A DNA stretch of 64,000 nucleotides from Streptomyces sp. P3 (lineage in GTDB: Bacteria > Actinomycetota > Actinomycetes > Streptomycetales > Streptomycetaceae), in contig NZ_CP028369.1 of assembly GCF_003032475.1 (NCBI RefSeq), forward strand, positions 1,798,001 to 1,862,000, read 5' to 3'. The notes under the pieces were generated by a model. The model worked only from the letters and a program-made list of their open reading frames with translations, did no database searches and had not been told where the DNA came from. The position numbers and the translations under genes are program-made. This document shows, in pieces, positions 62,446 through 64,000 of the stretch; the stretch's first letter is position 1, and each line of letters begins with the position of its first letter.

Positions 62446-63830
62446 GCCCCGTCCTTGTCCGAAGAAGGCGCGGCGGCGGACACCGTGGACGCCGGCACCG
62501 GCAGGAACACCGTCACCTCGTACCCTCCGTCGTGCGTCGCCTCGGCCGTCATCTCGCCGTTCAGCATCGTGACCCGCTCCCGCATGCCCGTGATGCCGTG
62601 GCCGGCGCCGGGTGAGGGCTTGATCAGGGTCGGGTTCGGCGGAGCGCCGTTGACGATCCGCAGGCCGAGCCCGCCCAGAACGTACCCGACCTCCACCCGG
62701 GCGCTCGCGCCGGGCGCGTGGCGGAGGGTGTTGCTCAGCGCCTCCTGGACGATCCGGTACGCCGACAGCTCCACCCCCTGCGGCAGCTCGCGCACCGCCC
62801 CCGTGACCGCCTTCTCCACCTCCAGGCCGGCTTCGCGCACGTTGGCGAGGAGCGCGTCCAGCTCGGCGAGCGTGGGCTGCGGGGCGTCCGGGACGTCGTA
62901 GTCCTCGGCGCGGACCACGCCCAGCACCCGGCGCAGCTCGGTGAGCGCCGCCACCGCGTTCACCCGGATGGTCGCGAAGGCCTTCTCCAGCTCCGGCGGC
63001 GGGTTCTCCACCCGGTAGGGGGCCGCCTCCGCCTGGATGGCGACCACCGACATGTGGTGGGCGACCACGTCGTGCAGCTCACGGGCGATCGTGGTGCGTT
63101 CCTCCAGGAGGGTGCGCCGGGACCGCTCGTGCGCGGTCACCGTCTGCTGGGCCGTGACCTCCTGCCGGGCCTGCTGCCGGATGTGCCACACGGTGACGGC
63201 GAGCAGCAGGATCGCGGAGAACACCAGCATGGACGCGATGTTCGTGTCGTAGTGGCCCCAGCCGAAGAGGCTCTCGGCGAAGAAGCCGTAGAACGCCGTG
63301 AGCAGCCACATCCAGGCCGCCGTGCGCGGCCGGGTGCGTATCGCCACGACCGTGAGGACCAGCAGGTGGGAGAGGTAGCTGCCGGGCAGCCACGGCCAGT
63401 TCCCGTACGTCGTGCCGAGCATGGCGACCGCCGAGGTCGAGGCCAGCGACAGCCAGAACGCGCCGACCGGCCGTACCAGCGTCATCAGCACCGGCGCCAG
63501 GACGAGCAGGCCGGTCAGGAACCCCAGCAGTCCGCCGCCGCCGTCCGTGAAGGCGATCATGGCGGACAGCGCGCCGCCCGCCGCGACCACCGTGTGCCGC
63601 GACCAGGCCGCGTACTCGCGCTTGCGGCCCTTCCAGTTGCGGGCGAGCCGGCCGACCTCCTCCTTGCGGGGCAGCGGGCGGTAGGCGAAGGCGGCGTCGA
63701 ACAGGTCCCGCCGCAGGCCGCGCAGGGCGTCCATCGCCGCCCGGAACTCCGGGCTGCGCGGCTGGTAGGCCTCGGAGGAGTCGTCCGGGTCGCCGGGGGG
63801 CGTGCTGTGCGTCTGCGTCGTCTCGGTCAC
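62442..63830 (-). CDS. NarL-type sensor histidine kinase
   Basis: A 462-residue HisKA_3 kinase: about 75 polar residues, some six membrane helices (residues 80-215), dimerisation and phosphoacceptor region with His253 in ARELHDVVAHHMSVV, and an HATPase_c domain with VQEALSNTLRHAPG and GHGITGMRERV. GTG 63830 starts the frame. It forms a two-component pair with the regulator downstream. The many membrane helices suggest detection of a membrane-related signal. Confidence 0.92.
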   Translation of the reverse strand: MTETTQTHSTPPGDPDDSSEAYQPRSPEFRAAMDALRGLRRDLFDAAFAYRPLPRKEEVGRLARNWKGRKREYAAWSRHTVVAAGGALSAMIAFTDGGGGLLGFLTGLLVLAPVLMTLVRPVGAFWLSLASTSAVAMLGTTYGNWPWLPGSYLSHLLVLTVVAIRTRPRTAAWMWLLTAFYGFFAESLFGWGHYDTNIASMLVFSAILLLAVTVWHIRQQARQEVTAQQTVTAHERSRRTLLEERTTIARELHDVVAHHMSVVAIQAEAAPYRVENPPPELEKAFATIRVNAVAALTELRRVLGVVRAEDYDVPDAPQPTLAELDALLANVREAGLEVEKAVTGAVRELPQGVELSAYRIVQEALSNTLRHAPGASARVEVGYVLGGLGLRIVNGAPPNPTLIKPSPGAGHGITGMRERVTMLNGEMTAEATHDGGYEVTVFLPVPASTVSAAAPSSDKDGA

Positions 63831-63949
63831 GAGGAAAACGGTAGGCGCATCGACAGGGCGCGGTCGTCACCAGTGAGAAGGGTTCCGGCGGATCCCCCTC
63901 AAGGACTACGGGCCCGGGAACCCGCCGCCACGGGCCCGAGGAGGTCGCG

Positions 63950-64000
63950 GTGGCCTCCCTGCCCGGACGGCCCGACGCCGACGGGGCACGCACCGCCGTA
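63950..64000 (+). CDS. Possible gene start at the right edge
   Basis: GAGGAGG followed five bases later by GTG 63950 opens a frame of 17 codons to the end of the window. The position, 120 bp divergent from the sensor kinase, and the good ribosome site are the only support; nothing can be said of the product. Confidence 0.35.
   Translation, partial: MASLPGRPDADGARTAV

Overview
The window has the marks of a Streptomyces-type actinomycete chromosome: very high GC, strong G/C preference at third codon positions, many GTG and some TTG starts, and many ATGA, GTGA and TGATG stop/start overlaps. The right-hand 40 kb carries genes I associate with the conserved Streptomyces core: aspartokinase-asd, recR with a DUF5063 gene and ybaB, a SigE-family sigma factor, purA, SURF1 and an S9 peptidase.

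Positions 1 to about 23.9 kb look like one specialised-metabolite gene cluster whose left edge is cut by the window. On the minus strand (7355 down to 1) a tightly coupled operon encodes a metallophosphoesterase, three L-amino-acid-ligase-type ATP-grasp enzymes, a TldD/TldE metalloprotease pair and the start of an MFS transporter. A LuxR-type regulator (8244-9275) and an operator-like inverted repeat (9373-9389) separate this arm from a plus-strand arm: a flavoprotein oxidase/monooxygenase, a thymidylate-kinase-like enzyme, two more ATP-grasp or ATP-grasp-like ligases, a class-I glutamine-amidotransferase-fold gamma-glutamyl hydrolase (minus), a second thymidylate-kinase-like enzyme and a HAD hydrolase (minus). 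From 16775 a further plus-strand operon encodes a haem-oxygenase-like diiron oxidase, a PLP aminotransferase, a TauD-like dioxygenase, a 47-residue acidic peptide followed at once by two hairpins, two more small proteins (83 and 60 aa), a DUF6445/2OG-type oxygenase, a pentapeptide-repeat protein, an MFS exporter and a flavin reductase.

My reading (inference) is that a ribosomally made small peptide acts as precursor or scaffold. The ATP-grasp enzymes would form amide bonds, the HDO, 2OG and flavin enzymes with the aminotransferase would make or modify unusual residues, TldD/E would trim or release the product, phosphoryl and gamma-glutamyl groups may act as temporary protection, and the pentapeptide-repeat protein plus exporters would give self-resistance. 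I recognise no described cluster with this gene set.

From about 24.2 kb the window returns to ordinary chromosome: DUF2252, a TIGR03943/permease pair, a TrkA-like membrane protein, S9 peptidase, SURF1, an ECF sigma factor with a coupled membrane protein, asd-lysC, a two-component system, a PhzF-like protein, DUF5063-recR-ybaB, a SLATT-like protein, a Ser/Thr kinase, a class III aminotransferase, a GntR regulator with a fused glycosyltransferase/polytopic protein, purA, a lipid-kinase-like protein, a MarR/GbsR-controlled ABC exporter, a P450 and a NarL-type two-component system. Non-coding items worth notice here are a nested inverted repeat (43006-43102), a hairpin in the purA upstream region (55673-55700), a palindromic operator (57245-57260) and several short tandem repeats.
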